From SHLQ01 sp964562985 (GTDB taxonomy: Bacteria; Actinomycetota; Acidimicrobiia; Acidimicrobiales; SHLQ01), in the NCBI GenBank assembly GCA_964562985.1, contig CAZLWE010000013.1, positions 1-64,000 of the forward strand: a stretch of DNA of 64,000 nucleotides, written 5' to 3'. Shown here in pieces: positions 8,129 to 19,232 of the stretch (its first letter is position 1; the number at the start of each line of letters is the position of its first letter). The translations under genes were made by a program, and so were the position numbers. Under the pieces are notes generated by a model, which was given only the letters and a program-made list of their open reading frames with translations, made no database searches and was not told the origin of the DNA.

Positions 8129-8998
8129 ATGGCACGAATCGGATTCATTGGACTAGGGGCCATGGGCTATCCCATGGCGGGACATCTCGTTAACGACGGA
8201 CACGACGTGGTGGTTTTCAATCGCACCACCGAGGTCGCTCAACGCTTTGTCGACGAGCATCCAGCCGCAGCACTTGCTGCTACCCCGGCCCAAGCTGCTG
8301 AGGGTGCGGACGCGGCCATCCTGATCGTTGGAAATGACGACAGTGTCCGTGCCGTGGCCTTGGGTGATGACGGGGCGCTCGCCGGCCTCGGCGAAGGGAC
8401 CATTCTGATCGACCATACGACCGCTTCAGCCACGGTCGCCCACGAACTCGCCAACGCCGCAGCCGCCAACGGCATCGGCGCCTTGGACGCACCGGTGTCG
8501 GGCGGCGAAGCCGGAGCCCAAAATGGCGTACTCACGGTGATGTGTGGCGGCACGGCCGATACGTTCGAGCGCTCGGACCAGTTCATGAAAAGCTACGCAA
8601 AGACGCGTACCTTGATCGGCGACACCGGCGCTGGCCAAACCACCAAGATGGTCAATCAGATCGCGATCGCTGGAGCGCTTCAGGGCCTCTCTGAGGCGCT
8701 CAACCTCGGCATGGCCGCAGGCCTGGATATGGAACGCGTTCTCGCGACCATCACCGACGGCGCAGCAGGATCGTGGCAGATGGCCAATCGCGGAACGACC
8801 ATGGTGGCCGACCAGTTCGACTTCGGCTTCGCTTCGGAGTGGATGGTGAAGGATCTCGGAATCGCTCTCGCGGAGGCCGAACGACTCGGTGCGCCGACCC
8901 CGGTGGCCTCACTGGTGGCCAGCTATTACGACGAGATAGTGGCAAATGGGGAAGCTCGTAGCGACACATCTGTGTTAATCCGTAGGCTACGTTCGTAG
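8129..8998 (+). CDS. 3-hydroxyisobutyrate dehydrogenase family oxidoreductase
   Basis: A 289-residue beta-hydroxyacid dehydrogenase. The NAD(P) motif is IGFIGLGAMGYPMAGHL, followed by VVFNRT. The substrate-binding signature is DAPVSGGEAGAQNG, and the catalytic Lys lies in GQTTKMVNQI. The N-terminal Rossmann domain (1-160) and all-alpha C-terminal domain (165-289) have normal size. Members use 3-hydroxyisobutyrate, tartronate semialdehyde or related acids; sequence alone does not choose. No valine-degradation genes are adjacent. Confidence 0.9.
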   Translation: MARIGFIGLGAMGYPMAGHLVNDGHDVVVFNRTTEVAQRFVDEHPAAALAATPAQAAEGADAAILIVGNDDSVRAVALGDDGALAGLGEGTILIDHTTASATVAHELANAAAANGIGALDAPVSGGEAGAQNGVLTVMCGGTADTFERSDQFMKSYAKTRTLIGDTGAGQTTKMVNQIAIAGALQGLSEALNLGMAAGLDMERVLATITDGAAGSWQMANRGTTMVADQFDFGFASEWMVKDLGIALAEAERLGAPTPVASLVASYYDEIVANGEARSDTSVLIRRLRS

Positions 8999-9041
8999 CC
9001 ACCCAACGCTCGCCAACCCAAAACGGTAACGAAAGCCTCAA

Positions 9042-10421
9042 ATGACCCACCATGACCTGCTGATTATCGGGACCGGATCCGGAAACTCGGTCCTTACCGA
9101 TGCCTACGAAACGGTGTCTGTCGGCATTGTGGAGCGCGGTGCCTTCGGAGGCACCTGTCTCAACGTCGGATGTATCCCATCCAAGATGTTCGTCTTTGCC
9201 GCGGACGTCGCACATCTGGCACAAGATGTCGGCCCGGAACTCGGCCTGAACACGCGTTTCGATGGGGCGGATTGGCCAGCGATTCGTGATCGCGTGTTCG
9301 GACGAATCGATCCGATCGCAGCGGGTGGCGAGCGCTACCGCTCCGAGGAGCAGGAGCATGTCTCGGTCTACAAGGGATCTGCACGCTTCGTCGCCGACAA
9401 GACCGTGGAGGTAGCCCTCAACGACGGCGGGACCGCCACCGTCACTGCCGACCGCATCGTGTTGGCCGCCGGAGCGCGAGCGACCGTGCCCGCGGTAATC
9501 GCAGACTCGGGAGTTCCCTTCTATACCTCCGATACCTTGATGCGCGTCGACGAGTTGCCCGAACACCTCATCGTTGTGGGTGGCGGCTATATCGGAGCCG
9601 AACTCGGCAACGTCTTCGGGTCGCTGGGTTCGAACGTGACGATTATCAACCGGAGCGATTTGATGGTCCGGGTACAGGACCCCGACATTTCGCGTCGATT
9701 CACCGACGCGTACGCAAAGCGTTTCGACGTACGCACAAATATGTCCATCGACTCGGTCGAGGGCGAAGAGGGCAACATCCGTGTCCACGTGACCTCGAAC
9801 GGGGTCAGCGAAGTGATCGAAGGCGACACGCTATTCGTCGCTACAGGTCGGGTCCCCAACGGCGATGAGCTCGCCGTAACCGAAACCGGTGTCGAGCTCG
9901 ACGAGCGTGGCTATGTCATTACCGACGCCACCCTGAAGACCTCGCACCCCGATATCTACGCTTTGGGCGATATCACCAACCCTTCGCAGCTCAAGCACAC
10001 CGCGAACGCCGATGCCCGAGTGGTCTCCCACAACTTGTTGCACCCCGATGACCTAATCGAGATCGATCGCAGCCTGACGCCCTATGCCATCTTCGGATCT
10101 CCGCAGGTGGCCGCCGTTGGCCTCACCGAACCGCAAGCCAAGGAAACCGGTCGGCCGTTGTCGATCGTGGTGCAGTCCTATAGTTCCGCCGCATACGGCT
10201 GGGCAATGGAGGACACCACGAGCGTGTGCAAGCTGATCGCCGATTCCGAGACTCGTGAACTGCTCGGCGCCCACATCATTGGCCCACAGGCTTCGACGCT
10301 CATACAACAGCTCATCCAAGGAATGGCCTTTGGACAGAACGTCGATGAGATGGCACGGGGACAGTTGTATATCCACCCGGCCTTGACCGAAGTGGTTGAA
10401 CAAGCGCTACTTGAGCTGTAA
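9042..10421 (+). CDS. mtr: Mycothione reductase
   Basis: A 459-residue FAD/NADPH disulfide reductase that returns oxidised mycothiol to its thiol form, the actinobacterial equivalent of glutathione reductase. The N-terminal FAD site IIGTGSGNSVL lacks the usual second Gly-X pattern of lipoamide dehydrogenases, as in known Mtr proteins. The redox pair is C39 and C44 (GGTCLNVGC). The NADPH domain has VVGGGYIGAELGNVFGSLG, and the C-terminal interface carries the catalytic His-Glu pair (HPALTEVVEQ). Length equals the mycobacterial enzyme as I recall it. This points to mycothiol as the main thiol of the organism. Confidence 0.93.
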   Translation: MTHHDLLIIGTGSGNSVLTDAYETVSVGIVERGAFGGTCLNVGCIPSKMFVFAADVAHLAQDVGPELGLNTRFDGADWPAIRDRVFGRIDPIAAGGERYRSEEQEHVSVYKGSARFVADKTVEVALNDGGTATVTADRIVLAAGARATVPAVIADSGVPFYTSDTLMRVDELPEHLIVVGGGYIGAELGNVFGSLGSNVTIINRSDLMVRVQDPDISRRFTDAYAKRFDVRTNMSIDSVEGEEGNIRVHVTSNGVSEVIEGDTLFVATGRVPNGDELAVTETGVELDERGYVITDATLKTSHPDIYALGDITNPSQLKHTANADARVVSHNLLHPDDLIEIDRSLTPYAIFGSPQVAAVGLTEPQAKETGRPLSIVVQSYSSAAYGWAMEDTTSVCKLIADSETRELLGAHIIGPQASTLIQQLIQGMAFGQNVDEMARGQLYIHPALTEVVEQALLEL

Positions 10422-10430
10422 CAACTCTCC

Positions 10431-10546
10431 CGGATCGAACATCTAGCGATCTGTCGAGGTAGCCGAGCAGGGCCAAAAGGCCTATAGGAACCCCACTCCG
10501 CGATCCGAACAACCTAGAGAGCCCAAACTGGGCATGAATTTCTAGG
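10431..10546 (+). promoter_or_regulatory. Structured 5' leader between mtr and the conservon
   Basis: The 144-nt gap before cvnA holds several inverted repeats. CGGATCG (10431-10437) can pair with CGATCCG (10501-10507). The same GATCG can instead pair with CGATC at 10447-10451, so two pairings exclude each other. GGCC-AAAA-GGCC forms a small hairpin at 10471-10482. A second domain has CCTAGA (10513-10518) against TCTAGG (10541-10546), enclosing GCCCA-AAC-TGGGC (10521-10533). No known riboswitch consensus is evident. Parts could also terminate mtr. Confidence 0.4.
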
Positions 10547-10565
10547 GACTTACGGAAGATTTCGT

Positions 10566-13675
<3,110 letters not shown>

Positions 13676-13679
<4 letters not shown>

Positions 13680-14095
13680 CCGTTTCGACCGAGGCACAGA
13701 ACTTTGCGTGGCTCCTGTCCCGATTTGCCCAGGACACCGCAGGTGTTCGCGAGGCCGTTGCGGTTTCGGCCGACGGCCTGCTGCTGGCATCTTCGGCAGG
13801 AATCGACACCAGCGGTGTCGACCAATTCGCGGCGATCGCTGCCGGGCTTACCAGCCTGACTAACGGTGCAGCGCACTGCCTTGGTTGTGGAGTTGTCGAC
13901 CAGGTGGTCGTCGAGATGACACAGGGCAACCTGTTCGTCATGTCGATGGGCCACGGTGCATCGCTTGCGGTGCTCTGCCAGAGCGGCGCCGACATTGCTC
14001 AGGTCGCCTACGAAATGACCCTTCTCGCCGAGCGGGCTGGCTCAGCACTGTCACCAGAGCTGATCAGCGAACTGAAGAACGTCCTTACGGTCTAG
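13676..14095 (+). CDS. Roadblock/LC7 domain protein (CvnB-like)
   Basis: A 139-residue single-domain Roadblock/LC7 protein. The fold signature is LLSRFAQDTAGVREAVAVSADGLLLA near residues 11-36, followed by DQFAAIAAGLTSL and the strand VVVEMTQGNLFVMSM. In conservons this protein is thought to regulate or bind the small GTPase, in the manner of MglB in Myxococcus. It starts inside the stop codon of the kinase gene (ATGA) and has a GGGAG site upstream, so translation is coupled. Confidence 0.92.
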
Positions 14096-14133
14096 GCCGT
14101 AAGCGTTACCCGGTAGGAACACAGGAGTTTCTA

Positions 14134-14466
14134 ATGACTGAAGAAGACGGCGCTTTTGTCCGCTCGTACCTTCTCACTGGCGGCCGTACCCGCAGCGACG
14201 CGGGTGAACTGGCGGTCGAGGCCATGGTCTCGACCAAAGAGGGCTCGAGCCCTCCTGCAGACCGGGACCTCGCTGCGATCTACGCACTTTGTGAGGAACC
14301 AAATTCGATCGCCGAGATATCGGCGAAGTGCGCGATGCCTCTAGGCGTCGCCCGTGTACTCGTAGCCGACTTGTGGGGCGAAGGCTCCCTTGAGGTGCTC
14401 GAGACCACAAAATCTGACGACATCGCGATTGTGAGGAGATTGCTCGATGGAATCCGCAAGCGCTAA
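14134..14466 (+). CDS. DUF742 protein (CvnC-like)
   Basis: A 110-residue DUF742 protein. The N-terminus FVRSYLLTGGRTRS matches the family opening (xVRPYxxTGGRT), and the rest is a predicted winged-helix with EPNSIAEISAKCAMPLGVARVLVADL. The last third ends DDIAIVRRLLDGIRKR. Longer in-frame readings start inside cvnB and are not needed: AGGAG at 14123-14127 marks the ATG at 14134. It is the third gene of the conservon and overlaps the GTPase gene by 20 bp. Confidence 0.92.
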   Translation: MTEEDGAFVRSYLLTGGRTRSDAGELAVEAMVSTKEGSSPPADRDLAAIYALCEEPNSIAEISAKCAMPLGVARVLVADLWGEGSLEVLETTKSDDIAIVRRLLDGIRKR

Positions 14467-15151
14467 CCCAGCCCAACGACCCGTTTCGGCGAAGGTGGTT
14501 ATTTCCGGTGGCTTCGGCGTCGGAAAGACGACGTTCGTATCCGCAGTATCGGAGATCGCTCCGCTGCGCACAGAAGCGAAGATGACCAGCGCCGCATCCG
14601 GCGTTGACGACGCGACCTATGTGCAGCAAAAGACCAGCACGACCGTTGCAATGGACTTCGGCAAGATCACCGTTGACGAAGGCCTCGTGCTGTACGTCTT
14701 CGGTACTCCAGGTCAGGATCGTTTCGGTTTCATGTGGGAAGACATCACCGCAGGTGCCCTCGGCGCCCTGATCTTGGTGGACACCCGCCGTCTCGATGAG
14801 TGCTTCAACGCCATCGACTTCTTCGAACAGCGAAATGTGCCGTTCATTATCGGACTCAACCAGTTCGACGGGGCACCCCAGCACTCGATCGAAGACATCC
14901 GAGAAGCGCTCGACCTCGCACCCAGCAACCCAATCGTCCGCACGGACGCTCGGGATTCCGAAAACGCGATCGACACGCTCGTGCAGCTGCTCACGCACAT
15001 TCTGCACACCCTGTCGAGCCAAGCGGCACCGGCTACACCGGGTGCACAAGCTCCACACTCTCAACCGGCGACTCCTCGTGAGGCTCCAGTTGTCACCAAT
15101 GACATGCGCAGCGCTGCTGCGAGTGCATTGGCGAGCGAGCGCTCTAGCTAG
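14447..15151 (+). CDS. Conservon small GTPase (CvnD-like)
   Basis: A 234-residue Ras/MglA-like GTP-binding protein. The P-loop is ISGGFGVGKTTFVSAVSE (residues 19-36). The switch II motif is FGTPGQDRFGFM, and the G4 motif reads NQFD instead of NKxD, as seen in other conservon GTPases. Residues beyond about 185 are a Pro/Ala-rich tail. It is likely recruited to the membrane through the kinase/roadblock complex. It starts 20 bp inside the DUF742 gene, so the four genes form one translationally coupled unit. Confidence 0.93.
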   Translation: MESASANPAQRPVSAKVVISGGFGVGKTTFVSAVSEIAPLRTEAKMTSAASGVDDATYVQQKTSTTVAMDFGKITVDEGLVLYVFGTPGQDRFGFMWEDITAGALGALILVDTRRLDECFNAIDFFEQRNVPFIIGLNQFDGAPQHSIEDIREALDLAPSNPIVRTDARDSENAIDTLVQLLTHILHTLSSQAAPATPGAQAPHSQPATPREAPVVTNDMRSAAASALASERSS

Positions 15152-15173
15152 CAGGGCCTGGCCTCTCGGCCTG

Positions 15174-15179
15174 TAGCCT
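15174..15179 (+). promoter_or_regulatory. -10 hexamer TAGCCT of aroC
   Basis: TAGCCT ends 7 nt before the GTG start at 15187. Confidence 0.45.
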
Positions 15180-15186
15180 GCCTACC

Positions 15187-16299
15187 GTGGGAAATTCCTT
15201 CGGTCACGACTTTCGGATAACGACCTTTGGCGAGAGCCATGGTGGCGCTGTCGGCGTCATCGTCGACGGCGTACCAGCGCGGCTTCCTATTGACCTAGGA
15301 GCGATCCAGCTCGAACTAGACCGCCGACGTCCCGGACAGAGCCGTCTTACAACGCAACGAGATGAGGCCGACCAGGTCGAAATTCTGTCTGGTGTTGCCA
15401 ACGGATTCGCCACCGGTGCCCCCATCGCGATGATGGTGCGCAACAAGGACGCTCGCTCGGGCGCCTACGACCACTTGCGCGAGGTCTACCGGCCATCTCA
15501 TGCCGACTTCACCTACGACCAAAAATACGGTCATCGGACCATCGCCGGCGGAGGGCGCTCCAGTGCCCGAGAAACAATCGGTCGCGTCGCTGCTGGCGCG
15601 ATCGCCAGCTCACTGGTGGCAGCTGTCGCCGCGGCTCATCAGCGCCCGATCCCCGAGATTGTGTCCTGGGTGGATTCCGTGCACGACATCGACGCATCCG
15701 TCGATCACCTCGCCGTTACGCGCAGCGAGGTCGAGGCCCATCCGACCCGATGCCCCGATGAGGACGCTGCAGCGGCGATGACCACCGCCATCGAGGGTGC
15801 CCGACGCGACGGCGATTCGCTCGGCGGTGTCGTTGCCGCCGTCGTTCGAGGTGTGCCAGCTGGACTTGGCGAACCCGTATTCGATCGTCTGGAGGCTGAC
15901 CTCGCAAAGGCGATGCTCTCGCTCCCAGCAACCAAGGGATTCGAGATCGGCAGCGGTTTTTCGGGAGCTCGAATGACCGGGCTCACCCACAACGACGCGT
16001 TCGTACCTGGCGACGACGGCACGATCAGAACGAGCACAAACTTCTCCGGTGGGGTCCAGGGAGGCATCACAAATGGCCAGCCCCTCACCTTCCGCGTGGC
16101 CTTTAAGCCGACGGCGACGATCAGCTCGGAGCAACAAACGGTTACCACCGAGGGAAAGGCCACGAAGCTCGCAGCAAAGGGCCGCCACGATCCGTGCGTG
16201 CTGCCACGTGCAGTGCCGATGGTCGATGCGATGACCGCACTCGTGTTAGCCGATCACACCCTTCGCCAGCTCCGACACGGAGTCTTGGCGCCGCTCTAG
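15187..16299 (+). CDS. aroC: Chorismate synthase
   Basis: A 370-residue enzyme converting 5-enolpyruvylshikimate 3-phosphate to chorismate, with reduced FMN as cofactor; last step of the shikimate pathway. Signature motifs are GESHGGAVGVIVDGVPA at the N-terminus, the FMN/substrate loop YGHRTIAGGGRSSARET, and the C-terminal GRHDPCVLPRAVPMVDAM. The start is a GTG with TAGCCT 7 nt upstream and no ribosome site, so it is probably leaderless. aroA and tyrA are in a separate operon at 35925-38917, so the pathway is scattered. The 3' end overlaps the convergent M15 peptidase gene by 4 bp. Confidence 0.97.
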   Translation: MGNSFGHDFRITTFGESHGGAVGVIVDGVPARLPIDLGAIQLELDRRRPGQSRLTTQRDEADQVEILSGVANGFATGAPIAMMVRNKDARSGAYDHLREVYRPSHADFTYDQKYGHRTIAGGGRSSARETIGRVAAGAIASSLVAAVAAAHQRPIPEIVSWVDSVHDIDASVDHLAVTRSEVEAHPTRCPDEDAAAAMTTAIEGARRDGDSLGGVVAAVVRGVPAGLGEPVFDRLEADLAKAMLSLPATKGFEIGSGFSGARMTGLTHNDAFVPGDDGTIRTSTNFSGGVQGGITNGQPLTFRVAFKPTATISSEQQTVTTEGKATKLAAKGRHDPCVLPRAVPMVDAMTALVLADHTLRQLRHGVLAPL

Positions 16300-17147
16300 G
16301 TTCCGGAGGCGGAGAAGTGTTGCCAGTCCTTCGAGCTGGTCCAATTACCGCCCCAGCCCCATCCAATGGCGGTGAAGGCTTCGGTCACCGCGTCCCCGAT
16401 GTAGATCCCGCCCTTCGCTTGCTGGGATCGGTCAAGAAATGCCTCACCGTCTATCGGGAGTACTTCCCCGTTGCGCGACAGGTAGGGGTTTTGGACAGGG
16501 TTGATGTCGATCGCGGTCCCGATCGCGTGGTTTGACCACACCCCAGGCCGGTTCAGCACCTCCCGGCAGTTGAACCCACTGGTGTTGTTGGCCGCGATCG
16601 ACAGAAGGTCATCTCCTTCGTACACATCGATGAGTTCCATACGCTCGATCGGAAAGCCAGCGTCAAAGATCGCCTCGAAGACTCCCACGATCTCCTCAGC
16701 CCAGTCCGCGTGTACGACGAGTTCGCCGGTGGCTGGTTGATCGTTGAAGTCCCAATGGCTGAGGGTCAACAGTCGTAACTGGTCGAATCCGACCGGGCAT
16801 CCCTCACGCCATGAGTGCGGCATTCGGGCTGCGAGCGTTGCATCGATCTGCTGAACTGTGGCGGAGAACTCCGGATCGGGCGGCAGCGTCGTCGTTGTTG
16901 TCGTTGTTGTCGTTGTTGTCGTTGTCGTCGTCGTCGTCGTCGTCGAGGATGGAATGGCCGATGAGGTGCTCGCCGGGACGACCGAAGATGTCGACGTCGG
17001 ACTGGCTACAGGTGCCGTCGTAGTGGTGGTGGTGGTCGCTGGGATTGTCGAGGATGGCGCAGATGTCTGGGCGCCTTGGGACGCGCATCCGGTCGCGAGG
17101 AGGGCGAGCAAGCCCACTATCGCCCAACCGCGGCGCCAAAAAGTCAC
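16296..17147 (-). CDS. Lipoprotein M15-family D-Ala-D-Ala carboxypeptidase-like protein
   Basis: A 283-residue secreted zinc peptidase-like protein. From the GTG at 17147 it begins VTFWRRGWAIVGLLALLATGC, a lipoprotein signal with LATGC lipobox. A Ser/Thr-rich linker with a long poly-Thr run follows (about residues 25-90). The C-terminal M15 (VanY-like) domain shows the zinc motif HAIGTAIDINPVQNPY (His and Asp) and the second His in DWQHFS. It likely trims peptidoglycan peptides at the cell surface. A longer reading to 17249 would overlap the upstream merR gene by about 100 bp and spoil the signal peptide, so I rejected it. Confidence 0.85.
   Translation of the reverse strand: MTFWRRGWAIVGLLALLATGCASQGAQTSAPSSTIPATTTTTTTAPVASPTSTSSVVPASTSSAIPSSTTTTTTTTTTTTTTTTTTTLPPDPEFSATVQQIDATLAARMPHSWREGCPVGFDQLRLLTLSHWDFNDQPATGELVVHADWAEEIVGVFEAIFDAGFPIERMELIDVYEGDDLLSIAANNTSGFNCREVLNRPGVWSNHAIGTAIDINPVQNPYLSRNGEVLPIDGEAFLDRSQQAKGGIYIGDAVTEAFTAIGWGWGGNWTSSKDWQHFSASGT
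16888..16945 (+). repeat. GTC/GTT trinucleotide repeat encoding poly-Thr (minus strand)
   Basis: An imperfect trinucleotide array of GTC and GTT. Read on the minus strand it gives ACN Thr codons in the linker of the M15 lipoprotein. The frame is kept throughout. Confidence 0.9.
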
Positions 17148-17151
17148 GTGA

Positions 17152-17646
17152 CTATTGTGCAGCAGCCTTGGCGTCGGTGGAGGTCGCCTCAAGCTGTGCT
17201 CCGCTCGCTTGCGACGGAAAGAGCTCCACGAGCTTCTCGTCAACCTCATCGACGACTGCGCCGAGAGGCAAGATATTCAGCACGCCTTGGCCATTCTGGA
17301 GCAAGTCGATCACTTCTTCACCGCTGCGAACGAGCATTGGCTGGCTCCCGTTAACCACCAAATTGGCTGTGGCGACGTCCTCGCCCAGTTCGTCCTGGAG
17401 GTAGTTGAAGATCTCTCGGACCTGCTCAAGGCGGATCCCCGAGTCCAACAAGTTCTTGATGACCTTGAGCTCGACAAGGTCGCGGTAGGAGTACTGACGG
17501 CGCGATCCCGAACCGGCTGCGTCGGTAAGTGAGGGCCGGATGAGGTCGGTGCGAGCCCAGTAGTCGAGTTGTCGATAGGTAATACCAACAATCTCCGAAG
17601 CGCTCTTCCCGCTGTAGCCGACCTGTGCTTGTTGCTCGTTGTCCAT
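17152..17646 (-). CDS. MerR-family transcriptional regulator (Rv1828-like)
   Basis: A 164-residue MerR regulator. The winged helix-turn-helix has SASEIVGITYRQLDYWARTD and RRQYSYRDLVELKVIKNLL (residues 15-70). The effector region shows no Cys pair for metal binding. It follows the pgsA-gcvH-FHA-DUF151 cluster, the same neighbourhood as mycobacterial Rv1828, so I assign it to that lineage; the inducer is unknown. A perfect dyad ATTAC-N6-GTAAT lies 50 nt upstream at 17696-17711 and may be its own operator. The stop is 4 nt before the M15 gene start. Confidence 0.88.
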   Translation of the reverse strand: MDNEQQAQVGYSGKSASEIVGITYRQLDYWARTDLIRPSLTDAAGSGSRRQYSYRDLVELKVIKNLLDSGIRLEQVREIFNYLQDELGEDVATANLVVNGSQPMLVRSGEEVIDLLQNGQGVLNILPLGAVVDEVDEKLVELFPSQASGAQLEATSTDAKAAAQ

Positions 17647-17695
17647 ATCGCTGGCCCTCTCGCTAACGACGCACCCGTTGCGCTACGTCGTTGAA

Positions 17696-17711
17696 ATTAC
17701 GATGTAGTAAT
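17696..17711. promoter_or_regulatory. Perfect dyad ATTAC-N6-GTAAT upstream of merR
   Basis: ATTAC (17696-17700) and GTAAT (17707-17711) flank GATGTA. The dyad lies 50 nt upstream of the merR ATG in otherwise GC-rich DNA. It is a candidate autoregulatory site; its arms are closer than in classical 19-bp-spacer MerR promoters. Confidence 0.4.
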
Positions 17712-17793
17712 CCTAGGAAGCGAAAGGCTCCAGGTCAACGACCGTACGCGGTTGCTTTCGCGCGGGCCGCGCGAGACATTGGACTACGTTGAG

Positions 17794-18291
17794 CTAGGCG
17801 AAGTCTTCCGGACTGACGTTGTCGATGAAGTCCTTGAACTCTTCGACGACCTCAGCATCGCCTTCGGTCGGCTCGGGTTCATTGGTATAACCAACCTCGT
17901 CAAGCAGTTCGTCTTCGGCAAAGATTGGCACGCCTAATCGGATTGCCAGAGCAATCGCGTCGGAGGGCCGAGCGGACATGACACGTGCCTCGGTCGATGA
18001 TCGAAGGTGCAACTCGGCATAGAAGGTGCGCTCACGAAGTTCGGTGATGACGACGCGTTCGGCGTTGACATCCATCGCATCGAGAGTTTCCGCAAAGAGA
18101 TCGTGCGTCATGGGCCGCGGAGGAGTCACCCCTTCATGGGCAAGCGCGATTGCGGTCGCCTCTGGGCCTCCGATGAAGATCGGCAGCATTCGAGCGTCGC
18201 TGTCGTCATCGGAGTCCTGCACTCGAAGTATGACTATCGGCGTGTTACTGGGCAGTTCGATGCGCACTCCCACCAGTTCCATAGGGACCAT
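17794..18291 (-). CDS. Bifunctional nuclease family protein (DUF151)
   Basis: A protein of about 165 residues in the DUF151/bifunctional nuclease family. Core motifs are MLPIFIGGPEATAIALA (residues 35-51), PRPMTHDLFAETL, and SARPSDAIALAIRLGVPIFA. Plant and mycobacterial relatives have been described with nuclease activity, but the physiological role is unclear. The C-terminal 30 residues are acidic. I start at the ATG at 18291, since AAAGGAG (18297-18303) is 5 nt upstream; a GTG at 18297 overlaps that site. It sits between the FHA gene and merR, as in mycobacteria. Confidence 0.92.
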   Translation of the reverse strand: MVPMELVGVRIELPSNTPIVILRVQDSDDDSDARMLPIFIGGPEATAIALAHEGVTPPRPMTHDLFAETLDAMDVNAERVVITELRERTFYAELHLRSSTEARVMSARPSDAIALAIRLGVPIFAEDELLDEVGYTNEPEPTEGDAEVVEEFKDFIDNVSPEDFA

Positions 18292-18338
18292 CGACACTCC
18301 TTTCGTTGTACCACCCTAAACGCTCCGAAGGCGGTGGT

Positions 18339-18842
18339 TTAGTCCCCAGTACCGGTTCCGTGAAAGAAAAGAAGTTTGAAACGGCCGATCTGGAGAACAT
18401 CGCCGTCGCTCAGCTGTACGCCCTCGTCGACGAGCTCCTTGTTGACGTACGTTCCGTTGAGTGAACCAACGTCGCGAGCGCTGTAGCTTCCGTTGTCTCG
18501 GGTGATCTCGACGTGGCGGCGACTGACGGTTACGTCGTCGAGAAAGATGTCGCTCTCGGGATGTCGGCCAGCGGAGATGGTGTCTTGATCCAAGGCATAG
18601 CGAGATCCGCTCTTTGGACCTGACTCCACCAACAAGATTCCTTCGGCTTCGCCGAATCCCTCACGTTCGGCGAGGTGCGAGCGCTCGGTGGACTCGATAC
18701 CAGCGGCGGGCTCTACAACGATGGGGATCGCTGCGGTCGGCTCCTCAGGTCCTCCACCGATGCGCTCACCACACGACGAGCAGAAGTTCGCCGTCGCATC
18801 GTTGTGATGGTGACATGCGGGGCAGACGCGGTCGGCGCTCAC
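18339..18842 (-). CDS. FHA-domain protein, GarA-like, with N-terminal zinc ribbon
   Basis: A 167-residue protein. Residues 7-28 form a zinc ribbon (CPAC ... CSSCG). The C-terminal FHA domain (about 70-160) has the phosphothreonine-binding set AGRHPESDIFLDD, VSRRHVE and VGSLNGTYVN, very close to mycobacterial GarA. GarA switches 2-oxoglutarate metabolism after kinase phosphorylation of an N-terminal ETT motif. That ETT motif is not visible here; the segment before the FHA is IESTERSHLAEREGF. So the phospho-switch may be changed or absent. The GTG start overlaps the gcvH stop (GTGA), and gcvH is also GarA's neighbour in mycobacteria. Confidence 0.9.
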   Translation of the reverse strand: MSADRVCPACHHHNDATANFCSSCGERIGGGPEEPTAAIPIVVEPAAGIESTERSHLAEREGFGEAEGILLVESGPKSGSRYALDQDTISAGRHPESDIFLDDVTVSRRHVEITRDNGSYSARDVGSLNGTYVNKELVDEGVQLSDGDVLQIGRFKLLFFHGTGTGD

Positions 18843-19219
18843 TGTCCTGTGAGCTCCTCATAGGCAGATGCGTCGAGCAACGCATCCAGTTGGACCGAGT
18901 CGGCCACGTCGATCACACACAACCAACCCTCGCCGTATGGGTCTTCGTTGAGTTTGCCCGGCGTTGCATCGAGTGAGTCGTTCACGGCAGCGACCGTGCC
19001 AGCGATCGGTGCATAGATGTCGGAGACAGACTTGGTCGACTCGACCTCACCCATCGAGCCACCAAGCTCGACTGCGTCACCGACACTAGGTAGTTCAACG
19101 TACACGACATCCCCGAGTGCATCTTGGGCATAGTCGGTGATTCCTACGCGTACTTGGTCGCCTTCCACCCGTACCCACTCGTGGTCGTTGGTGTAGCGAA
19201 GATCTTCAGGAATGCTCAT
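18839..19219 (-). CDS. gcvH: Glycine cleavage system H protein
   Basis: A 126-residue lipoyl carrier of the glycine cleavage system, shuttling the aminomethyl group between the P, T and L proteins. It opens MSIPEDLRYTNDHEWVRVEG. The lipoylation Lys is in GEVESTKSVSDIYAP, followed by NEDPYGEGWLCVID, both family signatures. The ATG at 19219 is chosen because it gives the standard N-terminus; a TAGTAT hexamer lies 7 nt upstream. No gcvP, gcvT or lpd gene lies in the window. The downstream FHA gene overlaps by 4 bp. Confidence 0.96.
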   Translation of the reverse strand: MSIPEDLRYTNDHEWVRVEGDQVRVGITDYAQDALGDVVYVELPSVGDAVELGGSMGEVESTKSVSDIYAPIAGTVAAVNDSLDATPGKLNEDPYGEGWLCVIDVADSVQLDALLDASAYEELTGQ

Positions 19220-19226
19220 GTCCACG

Positions 19227-19232
19227 ATACTA
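19227..19232 (-). promoter_or_regulatory. -10 hexamer TAGTAT of gcvH
   Basis: TAGTAT read on the minus strand, 7 nt before the gcvH ATG. It overlaps the pgsA stop codon, so gcvH may be transcribed independently of pgsA. Confidence 0.45.

Noticed and set aside
16296..17249. Longer start for the M15 lipoprotein at 17249
   Set aside because: It would overlap merR by about 100 bp and add 34 Arg-rich residues before the signal peptide; GTG at 17147 gives a normal lipoprotein signal.
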